The notes: generated by a model from the sequence alone, not told the origin. DNA of 64,000 nucleotides from Methylosinus sp. Sm6 (GCF_019802345.1 NZ_JAINDZ010000002.1:158603-222602); one strand, 5' to 3'. Positions 9,793 to 18,366 are shown, counted from the first letter of the stretch. Translations and numbers: made by a program.

Positions 9793-10856
9793 CAGTACCA
9801 GCCATACAATCTCGTGGGCGTGCGGCCCCACGTGCCAAGCGCGAGCGAACGATCTACAACGTCCATGAGAGGCTGCCCGGGCTTCAATATCTCGAACGAC
9901 AGGACGCCCGCCTCGTCGTGCTCGACGTAGGCAATGCCTGTCTTGTTTGCGCGAGCCCAATCGACCATTGGCGCTGCATTGGGGACGTTCAGGCGAAACA
10001 TACCGTTGTCTTCGTAGAACCTGAACTTGAAGGTGCGGGTGATCCCGTCAGCGCAAAGTATGTCGATGGAGCCATCTTTGGATGGCTTTCCAAAAACTCT
10101 GCGGAGCACAAGCCCGGCCTCTTTGGGAAACTCAACCTGCAAGTTATATTCGCCCGTGAATGACTGAAGCCCCGCCCAGGCAACGGAAGCAGCCGTCTCC
10201 GATATGGCTTTCTCGGCAGTCTTGGGCGGTGTCGCGGTCTTTGGCGGGGTGCCGGCGGCGGTGGTCTTGAGAGACCTGTCCACAACTCCGAGCGTCACAA
10301 GGTCTTCAGGTCTGCGGTGACGATTCCGAAGCGCGAAATATTTCTCGTAGTCTTTCAGTTTCGCCTTAGTCAGGGGCACACCGAGTTGCCAACAATCAAG
10401 CCAAGCCCGAGCGGCGGAGTCTCGGCTGTGAGGCGCAACGCTCCAAAACGCGCATTCGCCATTCCTGGAGAACGCGCCGAGGCTGAGATTCTGTGATCCT
10501 GCAATGACAAGCGAGAGACCATCGACGCCCTTTGTCTCATCGAAGCTGTTGGCGCCAACGTACAGTTTGGGATGGAAGGTGCCGGGCAGACTGTCAACGA
10601 CTCTAACCCCCCATCCGCTATCCATGGCAGTCTGAAGCGCCTTCGGATGAGTCACACCGTCTTTCGTGTCGGCAACGAGCCTGACTTCGTCGACACCTCC
10701 TTCATCAAGAATGCTCTTCACGAGATTGAATCCCGACGCGGACACATATGCCACGGCGAGGCCCACGACGGACGGCTTGGTGTGCAGGATGTGCTTCCTA
10801 AGAAGCGCCTTGTATGTATTGCCACTAATGCCCGTTGTGACGACTGAACTTGTCAT
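9792..10856 (-). CDS. PLD-fold putative nuclease
   Basis: The 354-residue protein has one HxK-type phospholipase-D motif. It reads TFHPKLYVG near residue 94, with GSQNLSLGAF about 25 residues later. This is the layout of bacterial PLD-superfamily nucleases and helicase partners that work as dimers. The C-terminal half (after about 200) has no domain I recognise. A Pro/Thr-rich linker sits around residues 205-225. It lies between the SNF2 helicase and mod; its stop overlaps the mod start, and its own start is 16 bases after the SNF2 stop. DrmC of DISARM is also a PLD protein that occurs with a methylase and SNF2 helicase, but similarity to DrmC cannot be claimed from this reading. Confidence 0.8.
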   Translation of the reverse strand: MTSSVVTTGISGNTYKALLRKHILHTKPSVVGLAVAYVSASGFNLVKSILDEGGVDEVRLVADTKDGVTHPKALQTAMDSGWGVRVVDSLPGTFHPKLYVGANSFDETKGVDGLSLVIAGSQNLSLGAFSRNGECAFWSVAPHSRDSAARAWLDCWQLGVPLTKAKLKDYEKYFALRNRHRRPEDLVTLGVVDRSLKTTAAGTPPKTATPPKTAEKAISETAASVAWAGLQSFTGEYNLQVEFPKEAGLVLRRVFGKPSKDGSIDILCADGITRTFKFRFYEDNGMFRLNVPNAAPMVDWARANKTGIAYVEHDEAGVLSFEILKPGQPLMDVVDRSLALGTWGRTPTRLYGWY

Positions 10857-10872
10857 TGCGTGTGCGCCCCCA

Positions 10873-13722
10873 TCACACTATCTTAAACCTAATGGCGAAT
10901 AGCTCCTCGTCGGACACGCTCTGTCCGAGGCGCTCTTCCACCTGATCCAGAAGACCGTCCTTCTGAACCTCAATATCCTTCGCGGCGGCGTCATAGGCGC
11001 GCCATGCTTCATCGCGCCTGGCTTCCAGTGCACGGGCCTGCCGTTGCAAGGCCAGCTTATCCGGCAGATTGCCGGTCTGGCGGATCGCCTTCTTGAGCGC
11101 CTTGATCTGCTCGTCCAGCTCTTTCATGTCCGCCTTCAGCCCAGCGCGCTTGTCCTCCGCCCAGTTGTCGAGCTTATCCATTTCCTCGTCGAACCATGCG
11201 GATTGCCGCGCGGCCATGTCGTCCAGGATGGTCTTACGCGCGCTTTCGACGCTCTGCTTGACCGGATCGGACAGGGTCAACTCTGCGGCGCCGTTGATAC
11301 GGGCTGGAAGCTCGAAGAGGCGCATGGCATCCTTCGGATCGAGCCGTCCACCGTCATCCGTAATCGCCGCCAGAATGATGTGATCCTGATCGTCGGTCCC
11401 GCGTACCGAAACCTTGTGCGCGACGAGCGTACCGCCCCTGCCGACAAATCGCTCGATAGCAACGGCCGTCTGCGGCCATGCCGCGTAATCGAACACGACG
11501 GACGCGCCGTTGAGCTTGCGCGTCGCGGCCATAGATAAAAGGTGCTGCGCCAGAGGATGGCCGAGCCGATAGCGGTGTCCGTCGATACCGTGACGGGCCA
11601 TGAAATAGATGCCCGGCGCGACGTTGATCCCGGCAGGCGAGCCTTTGAGGGTGAAGGTGAAATAGTCGTCGTCGAACTTGGCCTGCTTTCCGAGTTCGTG
11701 CTTTGTCACTGCCCAGAGCATCCGTGCGTAGCGGTCGAGATATTCCTTGCTCTGGCTCATATTGATCTTGAGGCGGTCATGAACCTCGGCATCGAAGTTT
11801 TCGAGGAGCTTACGGCGCGTGTCCTCCATGGTGACGGTAATGTTGGAGTCCATTTCGGTACGCAGCCGTTCGAACTCCGCCTCGATGTCCTCGGTCGAAC
11901 GGCAATTCTGATAGATGGAGACGATGCGCTTCTCGAACTCGACGCCGGATTCGATAGCGCCAAGCACTTCGTCGCTCGCGCCAAACACGCCTGAAAAGAG
12001 CTTGAATTTCTCGGCAAGCAATTCGTACACGCGCTGGTCTGCTGCATTGTTTTTATTGAGGAAATTGACCACTACCACGTCGTAGCGCTGGCCATAGCGG
12101 TGGCAACGCCCGATACGCTGTTCGATACGCTGCGGATTCCAGGGCAGATCATAGTTGACCGCCATGGAGCAGAACTGGAGGTTGATGCCCTCGGCGGCAG
12201 CCTCGGTCGCGATCATGATCGAGGCTTTTTCGCGGAAGTAGTCGACGAGCGCCGCCCGCATGTCGGCGGTACGCAAGCCGGTCACACGGTCGGTTCCTTT
12301 ATGGCGTTCGACCCACGCCCCGTAGATCGCCTTGGACTGCGCGTCGGAATTCGAGCCGTTGAACAGGACGAGCTTGCCGTCGTAGCCGTTCGCGCCAAGC
12401 AGGCGTACAAGATATTCCTGGGTGCGCCGGGACTCGGTGAAGATGATGGTCTTTTCGGCCCCGCCCAGTTCCAGCGCCTTGGCGAACCCGGCGCGCAGCG
12501 CGCTGAGGAGCGCTTGCCCCTTGGCGTTTTCGGAAATTGAAACCGCAAGGTCGCGGAAGGCCCGCAGATCGGCGATCTCCCGCTCGATGTTGGCGATGTC
12601 GTCGGGCGTCAGAAGTTCGGATTCTTCGCCTTCTTCTTCCCATTCGTCCGCGACGTCCTCATATTGTTCGTAGTCCTCGGCGATTTCCTCTTCGAGCTTG
12701 TGGCGTAGGTGTTTGTCGTCCCGAAGCTGGCGCTCCAGCTTACGTGCAAGGGAATCGAGCGCACCGGCAATGGCGAAGGTCGAAGACGCCAGCAGCTTAC
12801 GCATGATGAGGGTCATCAGCGAACGCTGGCTCGACGGCAGGGCTTGCAACGAGGGCCGCCGCAGATAATCGGACACCATGTCGTAAAGCTTCTGCTCCGC
12901 CTCGGTCGGCATGAACTCCTGCGGTATGGGGATGCGGTTGGTGTAGCGGATATATTCAAGCACCTGCCGCCGCAAGGTGCGGTGGCAGACGGGCTTGAGG
13001 CGGCCTTTCAGCTCGTCGAAGAGATTATCGCCCGCAAGACGTGCATACTGGGCGCGAAAACTCTTGGCATCGCCGAAGGCATAATCGTCGACCAAGCTTA
13101 CAAGCCCGTACAGCTCCATGAGCGAGTTCTGAAGCGGAGTTGCCGTGAGCAGTACCTTGGGGGCGTTGGCAAGCGCGCCTTTCAGCGTCTTGCCGATGCG
13201 ATTGTCGAGCCGATAGACATTGCGCAGCCGGTGCGCCTCGTCGATCACCACCAAATCCCACGGGATCACCATCAGCTCGTCGGCATGCCGGGCGGCGAAC
13301 TGGAACGAACAAATGACAAGGGCCTTCTGCTCGAAGGGCCGGCGCATGCCGTCCTTGGCCATCTTGTTGTAATTGCGCGCCTCGAGGATCACCGATGGAA
13401 GAAAGAACTTTTCCGCGATTTCTTGCGCCCATTGTTTACGGAGGTTCGCAGGCGTGACGACAAGGATGCGGCGGCGGCCTTCTGTCCATTTCTGTGCAAG
13501 GACAAGTCCGGCCTCGATGGTTTTACCAAGGCCTACTTCGTCAGCGAGAATTGCGCCCTTGGACATCGGGGACTTGAACGCGAACAACGCCGCCTCGACC
13601 TGATGGGGGTTGAGGTCGACCTGAGCATCCATGAGAGCGCCAGCCAGCTTCTCGGCATCCGCAACGGAATGCCGCCTGCCCAGTTCATGAGCGAATAGCT
13701 TGGCGTGGTACTCTGTTATCAC
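10873..13722 (-). CDS. SNF2/RapA-type DEAD-like helicase
   Basis: The 949-residue protein is a Swi2/Snf2 ATPase. It has LADEVGLGKTIEAGLVLAQ near residue 60, the DEAH box VIDEAHRLRN near 157 and motif VI IGRCHRYGQRYD near 537. The sequence AAAEGINLQF marks the second RecA lobe. A very acidic coiled segment (about 325-375) separates the lobes. A charged coiled coil fills the last 120 residues. Proteins of this form translocate on double-stranded DNA without full unwinding. DISARM class 1 has a related DrmD. The GTG start overlaps the HTH gene stop by four bases (GTGA), which supports one mRNA. The immediately downstream PLD gene could be the effector for its movement. Confidence 0.88.
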   Translation of the reverse strand: MITEYHAKLFAHELGRRHSVADAEKLAGALMDAQVDLNPHQVEAALFAFKSPMSKGAILADEVGLGKTIEAGLVLAQKWTEGRRRILVVTPANLRKQWAQEIAEKFFLPSVILEARNYNKMAKDGMRRPFEQKALVICSFQFAARHADELMVIPWDLVVIDEAHRLRNVYRLDNRIGKTLKGALANAPKVLLTATPLQNSLMELYGLVSLVDDYAFGDAKSFRAQYARLAGDNLFDELKGRLKPVCHRTLRRQVLEYIRYTNRIPIPQEFMPTEAEQKLYDMVSDYLRRPSLQALPSSQRSLMTLIMRKLLASSTFAIAGALDSLARKLERQLRDDKHLRHKLEEEIAEDYEQYEDVADEWEEEGEESELLTPDDIANIEREIADLRAFRDLAVSISENAKGQALLSALRAGFAKALELGGAEKTIIFTESRRTQEYLVRLLGANGYDGKLVLFNGSNSDAQSKAIYGAWVERHKGTDRVTGLRTADMRAALVDYFREKASIMIATEAAAEGINLQFCSMAVNYDLPWNPQRIEQRIGRCHRYGQRYDVVVVNFLNKNNAADQRVYELLAEKFKLFSGVFGASDEVLGAIESGVEFEKRIVSIYQNCRSTEDIEAEFERLRTEMDSNITVTMEDTRRKLLENFDAEVHDRLKINMSQSKEYLDRYARMLWAVTKHELGKQAKFDDDYFTFTLKGSPAGINVAPGIYFMARHGIDGHRYRLGHPLAQHLLSMAATRKLNGASVVFDYAAWPQTAVAIERFVGRGGTLVAHKVSVRGTDDQDHIILAAITDDGGRLDPKDAMRLFELPARINGAAELTLSDPVKQSVESARKTILDDMAARQSAWFDEEMDKLDNWAEDKRAGLKADMKELDEQIKALKKAIRQTGNLPDKLALQRQARALEARRDEAWRAYDAAAKDIEVQKDGLLDQVEERLGQSVSDEELFAIRFKIV

Positions 13723-13913
13723 TTGTCGTTGCCCCCTTGCTGCTCCTCAACCTTGCGTCTGATCCACCTTGCAATTTCCTGCCGCTCAAAACGCCATGAT
13801 CCCCCGACCTTGAAACCGGGAACCTTGCCTGCCGAGGCCAGCTTGTAGGCGGTCTTCTCATTGATCTTGAGAAGTTCCGCTACCTCCCGGATCGTCAGGA
13901 TTTCGTCGTTCAT
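13719..13913 (-). CDS. Small excisionase/MerR-type HTH protein, first gene of the defence operon
   Basis: The 64-residue protein is a single winged helix-turn-helix of the excisionase family. It begins with LTIREVAELLKINEKTAYKL and is followed by the wing GFKVGGSWRFER. Its stop overlaps the SNF2 start by four bases. As first gene in the unit it could be an autoregulator of the defence genes, or a DNA-recognition subunit. Excisionase-like proteins also control mobile elements, but no integrase is seen in the window. The ATG at 13913 is the only sensible start. Its promoter should lie within 13914-14100, where I see no convincing -35/-10 pair on this strand. Confidence 0.8.
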   Translation of the reverse strand: MNDEILTIREVAELLKINEKTAYKLASAGKVPGFKVGGSWRFERQEIARWIRRKVEEQQGGNDK

Positions 13914-14228
13914 GCGTCCAAGCCGCAGGTTGATTCGAAAGAGAATAGGCGAAAATTAGAGAAAATCCGAGAGGAAGATCGACACCTTTGCACGCTATCG
14001 TTGTGGCGCGGTCCGACTGGATCATTCAGGAAAGTCCCTGCCGATAGAGGTCGACGAGCATCTTTGCTGGGGGCGTTCAATGGCCGCATTAGGCGCATAG
14101 CCTCTACGAGGACGCCTATCGACCGGACGAAATCACAGAAGCGCAATCCGACACGATGCCGGGCGGCATTGCACGATTTAAATACCGGTCACCGAAGCTA
14201 CAGCGCAGTGTCACCGATCATTTACATA
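13914..14228. other. Intergenic region between divergent defence operon and hipBA
   Basis: No gene is supported here. It must carry the minus-strand promoter of the defence operon. An AT-rich stretch around 13940-13975 is the likeliest place, although no clean consensus was found. The small open frame on the minus strand (13910-14146) overlaps this region without a ribosome site and looks spurious. Confidence 0.5.
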
Positions 14229-14258
14229 TTGACATGTCACCGTACGATGTCATATAGA
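14229..14258 (+). promoter_or_regulatory. hipBA promoter with overlapping palindrome
   Basis: TTGACA at 14229-14234 is followed, after 18 bases, by TATAGA at 14253-14258, a good sigma-70 layout just before hipB at 14281. The -35 box is part of the perfect palindrome TGACATGTCA (14230-14239). Further GTCA/TGAC half-sites occur to 14277. HipB proteins repress their own promoter, so this palindrome is a reasonable operator. The spacing and sequence differ from the E. coli HipB site, so this is inference. Confidence 0.55.
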
Positions 14259-14280
14259 TGTGTGATCGAATGGTGTCATT

Positions 14281-14577
14281 ATGAATGTCCGAACTGCTCT
14301 CGAACTGGGCGCTGCGATCCGCGAGCGCCGCCGCCAGTTGAACCTCGACCAGGATAGACTGGCGAAGATCGTCGGCGTGAGCCGGAAATGGATCATCGAC
14401 GTCGAGAAAGGCAAGACGCGTGCGGAGATCGGGCTGATTTTGCGTACACTCGACGCCCTGGGGATCAGCGTGTCGCTCGACACAACGGAAACCGGGGTGT
14501 CCGGAGCCAATACCCCCGACGCGATCGAAACGCCCGACATCGACAGCGTCCTTGATCGGACGCGGGATCGCCGATGA
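14281..14577 (+). CDS. hipB: HipB-like XRE-family antitoxin/repressor
   Basis: The 98-residue protein has a lambda-repressor-type HTH at residues 8-62 (GAAIRERRRQLNLDQDRLAK, then VSRKWIIDVEKGKTRAE). An acidic C-terminal tail probably contacts HipA. The stop overlaps the hipA start by four bases (ATGA). HipB binds DNA as a dimer, neutralises HipA and represses the pair. There is little Shine-Dalgarno before the ATG, so the transcript leader may be very short. The alternative is a simple XRE regulator, but the adjacent hipA makes the antitoxin role strong. Confidence 0.85.
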   Translation: MNVRTALELGAAIRERRRQLNLDQDRLAKIVGVSRKWIIDVEKGKTRAEIGLILRTLDALGISVSLDTTETGVSGANTPDAIETPDIDSVLDRTRDRR

Positions 14578-15854
14578 CAGCCGAACTCCTCGCTCTCGCT
14601 AATGGCCGCAAAGTCGGGCGCGTGATCCGCGATCAGCGCGGGCGTCTGGCCTTCGTCTACGAGGAGACATGGCGCGCCGCACAGGGCGCCTATCCGCTTT
14701 CGCTCTCGATGCCGCTCACGGCGGAGAAGCACGGTCATCAGCCGATCGACGCATTCCTGTGGGGGCTGCTGCCCGACAATGAAGCCGTGCTCGCCCGGTG
14801 GGCGCGGCGGTTTCAGGTGTCGGCGCGCAATCCCTTCGCGCTTCTCTCCCATGTCGGCGAGGATTGCGCCGGCGCCGTTCAGTTCGTCCGCCCCGACAGG
14901 GTCGATGCGATCCTCGGCGAGGAGCGTGGCGCTGTGGAATGGCTGAACGAGGCGGACATCGCCGAACGCCTGAGAACCCTTCGGGCCGACCATGCCGCAT
15001 GGCGAGCGCCCAGCGACACGGGGCAGTTCAGCTTGGCGGGAGCCCAGCCCAAGACGGCTCTTCTTTGCGAGAACGGGCGATGGGGCGTCCCGTCGGGACG
15101 AACGCCGACGACCCATATCCTCAAGCCGCCTACCGGCGAATATGACGGCCATGCCGAGAACGAGCATCTCTGCATGTCGCTCGCCAGCCGGCTCGGCCTG
15201 CTCACGGCGCGTTCACGCGTCCAATGGTTTGGCGACGAGGTCGCCATCGTGATCGAGCGCTATGACCGGGATTGGACAGATTCGGCGATCATCCGGGTTC
15301 ATCAGGAGGATTTTTGCCAGGCGCTGGCGATTCCGCCGACGCGCAAATACGAGAATGAGGGCGGGCCGGGCGCACGCATGGCCGTCGATCTCCTGCGAAC
15401 CGTGTCGGGCCGGCCCCAGGAAGATGTGCAACGCTTCGTCGAGGCCGTCATTTTCAACTGGCTGATCGCGGGGACGGACGCGCACGCGAAGAACTATTCG
15501 CTGCTGATCGGCGCCCAAGGGCGGGCGCGGCTTGCCCCGCTCTACGACATCGCCAGCATCCTGCCTTACGGCTTCGATCCCCACCGGGTGCGTCTGGCGA
15601 TGAAAATAGGCGACACGTACAAGCTCCGCGACATCGGCGCGCCGCAATGGCGAAAATTCGCCGGGCAGCTTCGGCTGAATGGCGACGAAGTGTTGCACCG
15701 GATTCGGGAAATGGCGGCGATGCTCCCCGACCATCTGGCGGATGTGCGCCGGACCGCCGAGTCCGACGGAATCGCCCATTCGATCATGGCCAGGCTTTCT
15801 GACGCGCTGACAGAACGCGCCGACCGGTGCCGCAAGGCCATTGGTGAGTTATAG
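14574..15854 (+). CDS. hipA: HipA-like serine/threonine kinase toxin
   Basis: The 426-residue protein has the HipA N-terminal domain (GRVIRDQRGRLAFVYE, WGLLPDNE near residue 65) and the kinase C-terminal domain. Key segments are FSLAGAQPKTALL near 150, the catalytic loop GTDAHAKNYSLL near 300 and the metal-binding YDIAS near 325. Family members phosphorylate glutamyl-tRNA synthetase or other proteins and stop growth. The length is normal and no motif is missing. The last codons lie inside a 44-bp sequence that is repeated 358 bases downstream. A short perfect hairpin (ATAGAAC/GTTCTAT) follows the stop. Confidence 0.9.
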   Translation: MTAELLALANGRKVGRVIRDQRGRLAFVYEETWRAAQGAYPLSLSMPLTAEKHGHQPIDAFLWGLLPDNEAVLARWARRFQVSARNPFALLSHVGEDCAGAVQFVRPDRVDAILGEERGAVEWLNEADIAERLRTLRADHAAWRAPSDTGQFSLAGAQPKTALLCENGRWGVPSGRTPTTHILKPPTGEYDGHAENEHLCMSLASRLGLLTARSRVQWFGDEVAIVIERYDRDWTDSAIIRVHQEDFCQALAIPPTRKYENEGGPGARMAVDLLRTVSGRPQEDVQRFVEAVIFNWLIAGTDAHAKNYSLLIGAQGRARLAPLYDIASILPYGFDPHRVRLAMKIGDTYKLRDIGAPQWRKFAGQLRLNGDEVLHRIREMAAMLPDHLADVRRTAESDGIAHSIMARLSDALTERADRCRKAIGEL

Positions 15855-15874
15855 AACGGCGTTCTATCGCTCAT
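15831..15874. repeat. Direct repeat copy 1 (hipA 3' end plus hairpin)
   Basis: These 44 bases include the last codons and stop of hipA and a palindrome (arms ATAGAAC and GTTCTAT around GGC). They recur at 16189-16232 with about three mismatches. The offset is 358 bases. Confidence 0.85.
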
Positions 15875-16000
15875 GACAGAAACGGCGGCAGGTTTTTGAG
15901 ACGGTGCCCCCGCATGCGTGGGGCCAAGAACAACCGCCTTTCTTGGGTCATCTCATTTCTTGGGGCCCATTCGCCACCCGATAGCCCTTCAGCGAGAGGG

Positions 16001-16046
16001 CATTTTATAACTTTCCCGCGCTTGAAGAACGCGAAAGTTATAAATG
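16001..16046. repeat. Long imperfect hairpin
   Basis: The left arm (16001-16019) and right arm (16030-16046) pair over about 16 bases. The core is ATAACTTTC against GAAAGTTAT, around a loop of roughly ten bases. There is no T-tract on either side, so it is not a standard terminator. It could be an inverted-repeat end of a lost small element or a regulatory RNA stem. Confidence 0.6.
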
Positions 16047-16188
16047 GCGCTCCGCCTGTCGACGCTGGCGACGGACATAGGCGCCACGGTGCTCAGGCAT
16101 GCCGTGCCCATACATCGCGCACTATCTCTATCCACGCACCTGTCTCTCTGCCGCAAGCGCGCTTGCTCGGCCCGACCCGCGACGGCCA

Positions 16189-16232
16189 CGCAAGGCCGTT
16201 GGTGAGTTATAGAACGGCATTCTATCGCTCAC
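16189..16232. repeat. Direct repeat copy 2 (orphan hipA 3' end)
   Basis: Near-identical to 15831-15874, but here no hipA frame leads into it. The sequence preceding the repeat is unrelated to hipA except for a short CGCGACGGCC-like segment. The central palindrome has one base changed, which shortens its stem. Confidence 0.85.
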
Positions 16233-17190
16233 GAAATGGAACGGGTAACAGACTGGCCCAACCCCGGAGCCTGCCAGGACACGCAAAAGGCTGCTCACCT
16301 TTTCGGGAAAAGCGGAACGCTCTCGATGTTCGCTTTTTTGGCCGATTCTTTGTCAGCCATAACATCATGAACTTGATTGAAGAATTGAAATTCATCCAGC
16401 TTTTTTGGCCGAACCTTTGGCCGATCTCACGAAGCGCGTCTTTACCGGTCGGCGCTATCACCGCAGATGCTGTCGACAAGGTGCGGAGCCTGTTTGCTCG
16501 ACGATGGGCGAATTCGATTAAGGCGATCCGTCATTCAGAGGTTCGAAACCCGTGAGGCGCTTCCAACCTCCTGTCCAACAGGAATGTCCAACCTAGCGTC
16601 CCACATCGGCGCGGAGGCACACTCAAAAAACAGTTGATTTTCCACACAAACCTGTGTAATTTGTCAATGAAAACAAGCTCTTCGCCCGCTCCAAAATAAC
16701 TCAAGAAAATCCAGCAATTATGCGAGGGCTGCTACAAAGCGGCCTTTCTCGCATTTTGCGTGGTGTCCACATGGTGTCCACCAAGGCCGAATCCGAGGCT
16801 TCCTTCTCCGGGGCGTTCGCGCCACCCGTCAGCCGCGTATTTGTGGCTTTTCCGCCCTCGCCTGTGAATCTCGTCGAACGGACTGCAAAAAAATGCCCTA
16901 GGATACGCCGGACTCAGCAATTTTGACCGATTGACCGTCCACGAAGACCGGTGTCGCCTCGCGGTCTGCCGCACTCTCATGCGTGCCTGACAAAAATGCA
17001 GACGTGACGCTATGCGTTTAAACGTTTCTGTGCCCTCCCTAAACGGTGAAAGCCCTTTTGTAGAAACCGCTTAGGTCTATAAATTACCAGCCGTACCGCG
17101 TTGGTGGGGCATCGATGGCCGCAGAGAAATGCGACCGTCAAAGGTGCGGATGATCTGCACATACCCCTCATGTTCAAGCAATGCTGGACC

Positions 17191-18190
17191 TCAATCCTTA
17201 GATATCCAGAGGACCCCGGAGGCCTCACGTACCGTCCAAGTCGCAGCATTGCCGAACTGGTCAATGATTTGCAGAGCGCCGGGAGGAAGTCCGCATCCCT
17301 TGTTTGTGACGGCGGAGGGCTTCGACGCGAGCGCCCGCGCGCGCAGGCGAGAGGCGTCGACGCCGAGCCGCGTCAGCGCCAGGACGACCGCCTCCGCCCG
17401 CTGCTTCGACAGCTTCCTGGCGTCGCCATGGACGGCGACGATCGCTCTGGCGCGGGGATGGGTCGCCAGAACATCGGCGATCGTCTGCAATCGCATCTCG
17501 CGCAGTGGGTTGCAGGCCGGCTCCGCGCGGCTCGAACGCCACGCCGTCGAGCTCGAACCAGGCGAGCTTTCGCGCTGGCGGCGTTTCGCGCTCGAGGTAG
17601 GCGCGCAGCTTCGACTCCACCGCTTCGCTCGCGGCGACGCCGGATCGCGCATCGGTCTTCGGCGCTTCGGCGGGTCGCTCGGTGACCGAGGGCGCCGGCT
17701 CGCGCCGTGCTGGCGGAGATGGCGGCGTCTCGGCGATGGGGAAGCGCGGCCGCCAGTCGAGCCACGCCAGCCCCGCCGCGATCGCCAGCGCGGCGGCCGT
17801 CGCACCCGCCAACGCCAGACCTCTCGATCTTTCCGGGCGACGCAGGGCGCCGGCGGCCGCGGCCGGCTCTTCGTGATGAAGGCCGAAGAAATGCCCGCCC
17901 ATTTCCAGAACGACGCCCGGAACGGCGAGAGCGAGGCCGATCCAGAACCGCCGTGTCACGTCGACGAGCTCCGGGCTCGGGCCGCTCTCCGCGCTTGCGA
18001 GGACAGGTTCGAGCGTCATTCCGCAGATTGGACAATTGCCGGGCTGTGGCCGGCGGATCTGCGGATGCATCGGACATGTGTAGATCGCGTCTGGGCGAAA
18101 GCTTCGCCCAGCGCCTTCTCCGAGCGTGATCCCCGCCGGACGAGGCGCATGCTCCTCTCGCGAGTGGCGATGGGCGCGCTCATGGGCCAT
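17191..18190 (-). pseudogene. CopA N-terminus fused to OmpA-like domain, frameshifted
   Basis: Reading from the ATG at 18190, the first ~110 residues are those of the copper ATPase at 61803. They include the metal-binding box YTCPMHP...CPICGM and the first helix [20 protein letters not shown]. After GLHH the sequence switches to an unrelated protein: one membrane helix (GATAAALAIAAGLAWL), a Pro-rich linker and an OmpA-like domain (LDGVAFEPRGAGLQP). A frameshift near 17495-17515 then throws the rest (IADVLATHPRARAIVAVHGD, RAEAVVLALTRLGVDASRLR) into another frame, which ends at 17191. The ATPase core (CPC, DKTGT) is absent. I call it a broken chimera made by rearrangement. A sequencing error at the shift would instead leave an intact fusion protein. 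Confidence 0.8.
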
Positions 18191-18345
18191 GAGAGAACCC
18201 TTCAGAGACAATGGGGCGCGGATCGCCTCATTCGGAACGGGGGCATCGATTGAAAAACCAGAGATGGGAATATACAGGCGGAAATCGCCGCGTTCGACCA
18301 CCATGTCGCATGGCGGTCTCTCTATGTCGTGGCGAGCAAGGCCTG
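17873..18345. repeat. Inverted duplicate of the copA 5' region (partner 61415-62085)
   Basis: The reverse complement of this segment matches 61680-62085, covering the copA start, leader and first ~100 codons. It also retains the first codons (MSWRA at 18323) of the small gene at 61426. In this copy the two start codons are 133 bases apart; in the other copy they are 377 apart. One copy has therefore lost or gained about 244 bases. Confidence 0.85.
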
Positions 18346-18366
18346 TCCGCCGTTGAGCCGCGGCCA

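Larger units (their letters stand above)
15855..17190. other. Gene-poor region after hipA
   Basis: About 1.3 kb without a supportable gene. The longest open frames lack ribosome sites, domain motifs and coherent codon use. The stretch holds the second copy of the hipA-end repeat, a long hairpin at 16001-16046, two copies of CTTTTTTGGCCGA (16333-16345 and 16400-16412), and a locally AT-rich patch around 16620-16700. I read it as an old insertion or deletion scar. No tRNA or integrase was found. Confidence 0.6.

Noticed and set aside
9564..10163. 199-codon plus-strand frame across the mod/PLD junction
   Set aside because: Antisense to two strongly supported genes with an exact TGATG junction.
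15896..16555. 219-codon plus-strand frame after hipA
   Set aside because: It runs through the direct repeat and hairpin, changes composition several times, and has no motif or ribosome site.
16536..16556. tRNA-like GTTCGAAACC T-loop
   Set aside because: The flanking bases do not form a five-pair T-stem and no acceptor or anticodon stem can be built.
17010..17264. 84-codon minus-strand frame near the CopA chimera
   Set aside because: No start signal or family pattern; it overlaps the end of the frameshifted chimera.
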